NCBI GenBank assembly: GCA_902464375.1
Contig: CABQIM010000041.1
Location: forward strand, 1 to 14,967
Direction of reading: 5' to 3'
Source: an uncultured bacterium
Lineage (GTDB): Bacteria; Cyanobacteriota; Vampirovibrionia; Gastranaerophilales; Gastranaerophilaceae
DNA length: 14,967 nt
Shown: positions 12,870-14,967 of the stretch, in pieces
Layout of the letters: every line of letters begins with the position of its first letter
Position numbering within the stretch: the first letter of the stretch is position 1
Position numbers and translations under genes: made by a program
The notes under the pieces: generated by a model
The model's input: the letters and a program-made list of their open reading frames with translations, nothing else
Database searches by the model: none
What the model was told of the DNA's origin: nothing

Positions 12870-13619
12870 ATGAATAATAAATTAATTGCTACATTATTGT
12901 CAGTATCTATGTGTTCTATGAACGTTTGTTTTGCGGCTTCTAATTTTAGTTATCAGCAGACGCAATCCCAACCTGTCTATAATAGTCAATACGTACAGCA
13001 GCCGATGCAATATAGCTCTAGTCAACCTTTACACGGTAATGTTGTAATGGTTCCGGCAGGAAGTTCTTTGCCGGCAATGCTTACGGCTCCAATTTCATCA
13101 GCTAGTGCTAGTGCAGGACAGTCTGTATCTTTGGTCTTGAATTCTGACTATTATTATAACAACAAACTTATTGCTCCGGCAGGAAGTACAGTATCCGGTA
13201 CTGTTATTGAAGCTTCTAAGGCAAAACGTGGTAGCATGAACGGTAAACTTTGTATAAGATTTACTCAAATCTATACTCCATATGGAACACAAATTCCTAT
13301 ATCTGCTGTAATCAAGACAGACGATAATAGCGGTGTACTTATTGGTGGAACAAAGCTCGATGTTACAAAGGAATATGCAAAAGATATGACAGCCGGTGTT
13401 GCTGCGGGTGCTTTATCAGGGCTTGTATTTGGAGCATTAGCAGGCGGTAACGTTGGAAAAGGTGTAGCATTAGGAACAGCAGTAGGTGCTGGTGGTGGTT
13501 TGGCAAAATCAGCATGGGATAAGGGAAATGATGTAGAAATTCCTGCGAATGCGACTATTGACTTGATGTTGACTCAACCAATAACTGTTTCATCTTCAAG
13601 TTATAGTTATGAAAATTAG
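12870..13619 (+). CDS. secreted TrbI/VirB10-like beta-domain protein with glycine zipper
   Basis: A 249-residue exported protein. A signal peptide (1-23, ending FAA) is followed by a Gln/Ser/Tyr-rich low-complexity stretch (about 24-55), then a beta-rich domain opening VPAGSSLPAMLTAPISS (61-77), with the second turn APAGSTVSGTVIE (102-114) and YTPYGTQIPISAVI (135-148). A glycine zipper (about 173-211, alternating Gly/Ala) likely inserts in or packs against a membrane. The protein closes with VEIPANATIDLMLTQPITVS. This order, beta domain, glycine zipper, last strand, is seen in many uncharacterised exported proteins, notably from Acidobacteria, and the beta part resembles TrbI/VirB10 of conjugation systems. 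No conjugation genes are near, so a transfer role is unlikely. It is the tandem paralog of the upstream gene. Confidence 0.8.
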   Translation: MNNKLIATLLSVSMCSMNVCFAASNFSYQQTQSQPVYNSQYVQQPMQYSSSQPLHGNVVMVPAGSSLPAMLTAPISSASASAGQSVSLVLNSDYYYNNKLIAPAGSTVSGTVIEASKAKRGSMNGKLCIRFTQIYTPYGTQIPISAVIKTDDNSGVLIGGTKLDVTKEYAKDMTAGVAAGALSGLVFGALAGGNVGKGVALGTAVGAGGGLAKSAWDKGNDVEIPANATIDLMLTQPITVSSSSYSYEN

Positions 13620-13636
13620 TAAGTAGATTAATTTAT

Positions 13637-13664
13637 TTTGCAATAAAATTTATTATTCTATAAG
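13637..13664 (+). promoter_or_regulatory. possible promoter for the TonB-like gene
   Basis: TTTGCA (13637-13642), a 16-base spacer and TATAAG (13659-13664) in the 68-base gap before the GTG start. The start would be near 13671. Both boxes are imperfect and the region is AT-rich, so this is tentative. Confidence 0.4.
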
Positions 13665-13687
13665 GGTAAATTAAGAGAGATAATAAA

Positions 13688-14893
13688 GTGTCATTAATTA
13701 GTAAAAAAAGTTTTATACTAGACGACGAGGACGAGAATTTAAAGGAATATAACCTTCCATCAATTGTAACAAGCAAACCGGAAGTTATACCTTTCAAAAA
13801 GTCATTGGCAATATCAACAGCTTTGCATCCGGCAGTAGTACTGTTGATTTGGTTAATTACGATAGCTCTTGCTTTAATGGGAATAAATCTGAGCTTATTT
13901 AAAAAGCCGGATGTCCAATTAAAAAAAGATATTGAATTTGTGTTGGTTGATAAGGAAGCTACTCCAAGAAATCCAAAAACAAAAAATCGTTCTGACATGA
14001 ATTCCAGAAGTGGTGGAGTTAACGATCCTAAACGTAAGGTATCAATGCCTTCTCCAGCACCAAGTAAACCTTCAAAGCCTTCTGCTGCGGCAGCAAGTGC
14101 AAATAAGTTGATTAAAAAACAACAAAAACAGGTTCAGCAGGCTCAAAAAACACAGGCAACTAAGCCAACACAACAAAAGGCTCAAAAGCCAAGTGTGAAA
14201 CCTGCACAAAAACCTGCTCAGAATACTAAACAGAATAGACCATCACCTGCAAAACCAGCACCACCAACTGCAAGACCATCTGCAAGACACGTGTCTTCTC
14301 CGGCTCCTACTGCAAAACCATCTTCAGCGTTCACGGTAGCTGCTCCAAAAGGTGCACCGGTCGGTAAAACATTATCAACCGGACCAATCGGCGGTACATC
14401 AGCTCATACAGGTGCAAAATCAGGCGGTTCATCATCCGGTGGTGGAAGTTCACATGGTAGTGCTTATGCTCCAAGACCATCATTATCTCCATCAGCTGGC
14501 GGAGGAAGCGGTCAATTGGGTAGAGGAACCGGTGGCTCCGGAAATTATGGTAACCCAGGAGGCGGTGGAGGTGCTCCAGGTATTGATGCCTTGAGAGAAC
14601 CTGATTTCGGTCCATATATGAGAGAACTCCAAAGAAGAATCAAGTTAAATTGGGATCCTCCAAAGGGTAATGAAAGCAAACGAGTTGTATTGTTATTCAA
14701 GATAGCAAAAGATGGTAGATTGCTTTCCTGCAGGGTTCAAAAATCTTCCGGCATGCCAACAGCAGACCAAGCTGCATTAAAAGCGGTAGAGTTGACGGCA
14801 CCATTCAGACCGTTGCCGGCTGATTTCAAAGGACAAAGTATTGATATACAGTTTACGTTCGATTATAACGTATTCAATGCGTCAAGGTACTAG
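13688..14893 (+). CDS. TonB-like energy transducer with long Pro/Lys/Gln and Gly/Ser linker
   Basis: A 401-residue protein starting at GTG (AGAGAG ribosome site upstream). It has a short acidic cytoplasmic segment (1-45), one membrane helix (about 47-66), a long low-complexity periplasmic linker and a C-terminal TonB/TolA-type domain (about 305-398). The linker is Pro/Lys/Gln/Ala-rich at 110-215 and Gly/Ser-rich at 235-297. The C-terminal domain reads FGPYMRELQRRIKLNWDPP, VLLFKIAKDGRLLS, SSGMPTADQAALKAVE, PFRPLP and DIQFTFDYNVF, close to the TonB-family proteins typical of cyanobacteria. Such proteins couple inner-membrane proton force to outer-membrane receptors (TonB) or to envelope constriction (TolA); which applies is unclear because the ExbB/ExbD or TolQ/TolR partners are not in the window. 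Its length and Gly-rich spacer suggest it must span a wide periplasm. Confidence 0.85.
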   Translation: MSLISKKSFILDDEDENLKEYNLPSIVTSKPEVIPFKKSLAISTALHPAVVLLIWLITIALALMGINLSLFKKPDVQLKKDIEFVLVDKEATPRNPKTKNRSDMNSRSGGVNDPKRKVSMPSPAPSKPSKPSAAAASANKLIKKQQKQVQQAQKTQATKPTQQKAQKPSVKPAQKPAQNTKQNRPSPAKPAPPTARPSARHVSSPAPTAKPSSAFTVAAPKGAPVGKTLSTGPIGGTSAHTGAKSGGSSSGGGSSHGSAYAPRPSLSPSAGGGSGQLGRGTGGSGNYGNPGGGGGAPGIDALREPDFGPYMRELQRRIKLNWDPPKGNESKRVVLLFKIAKDGRLLSCRVQKSSGMPTADQAALKAVELTAPFRPLPADFKGQSIDIQFTFDYNVFNASRY

Positions 14894-14907
14894 AGGGAAG
14901 GTCCCTC
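14893..14907 (+). other. small hairpin at the end of the TonB-like gene
   Basis: GAGGGA-AGG-TCCCTC forms a 6-bp stem with a 3-base loop, beginning at the last base of the stop codon. No T-run follows, so it is not a typical terminator; it may protect or shape the 3' end of the message. Confidence 0.45.
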
Positions 14908-14933
14908 GCCAGAGGACAGAGATAAATAGAATG

Positions 14934-14960
14934 TAGGTTGGGTTTTAACTCCAACGACTA
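14934..14960 (+). repeat. hairpin of the GTAGGTTGGG...CCAAC type at the window edge
   Basis: GTTGGG (14937-14942) pairs with TCCAAC (14950-14955), with one G-T pair at the loop side, and TAG/CTA can extend the stem with a small bulge. The left arm, TGTAGGTTGGGTT, looks like one end of short intergenic palindromic repeats frequent in cyanobacterial and other genomes. The window ends before this can be tested further. Confidence 0.35.
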
Positions 14961-14967
14961 AATAAAA

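Noticed and set aside
12248..13619. A type IV secretion or conjugation locus suggested by TrbI/VirB10-like proteins
   Set aside because: No other conjugation genes, ATPases or relaxase are present, and similar exported proteins occur widely outside such systems.
14331..14615. His- and Leu-rich reading frames over the TonB-like linker, both strands
   Set aside because: They arise from the low-complexity Gly/Ser/Pro codons in other frames and have no ribosome site or known features.

Overview
The window most likely comes from a low-GC, diderm, non-photosynthetic relative of Cyanobacteria, such as a gut-type Melainabacteria/Gastranaerophilales genome. Three things point there: a Ycf23/DUF561 protein, a family known mainly from cyanobacteria and plastids; a TonB-like protein with the C-terminal domain style common in cyanobacteria; and a long MCE-domain lipid-transport protein with a helical tail. 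MCE, TonB and FliO also imply an outer membrane and probably a flagellum. The taxonomic call is an inference from protein families, not a match to a known genome. Coding density is high, no stretch over 300 bases lacks a gene, and I see no tRNA, rRNA, CRISPR array or transposase.

Left part (1-4439, all + strand): the end of an MlaE-type permease, its MlaF ATPase and an MlaD/MCE protein form a lipid-transport operon closed by a strong terminator. Then come gatC (third subunit of the tRNA amidotransferase) and pyrG (CTP synthase), each followed by a hairpin terminator.

Middle (4554-8346, all - strand): five tightly packed genes run in the order sensor histidine kinase, Nudix hydrolase, AroH-type chorismate mutase, stand-alone response regulator, secreted TPR-like protein. 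Start and stop codons overlap or lie within 1-2 bases. A two-component pair is thus split by two small metabolic enzymes and followed by an exported protein, which is the most unusual arrangement in the window. The kinase promoter lies back to back with the promoter of the next operon, and both use one near-palindromic -10 region.

Right of that (8409-10566, + strand): a FliO-like flagellar export protein is followed by a NeuB-type sugar-acid synthase lacking the usual C-terminal SAF domain and by a KdsC-type HAD phosphatase. The last two could make a nonulosonic acid by a 9-phosphate route, possibly for a surface or flagellar glycan. A bidirectional terminator separates them from ycf23 (- strand).

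Right end (11551-14893, + strand): all products are predicted to be exported or envelope-anchored. They are a PDZ-less HtrA-like serine protease, two diverged tandem paralogs of a secreted beta-rich family (one with a glycine zipper), and a TonB-like protein with a long Pro/Lys/Gln and Gly/Ser-rich linker. Several have their own predicted promoter; one predicted start of transcription falls on or next to the start codon (possible leaderless mRNA).
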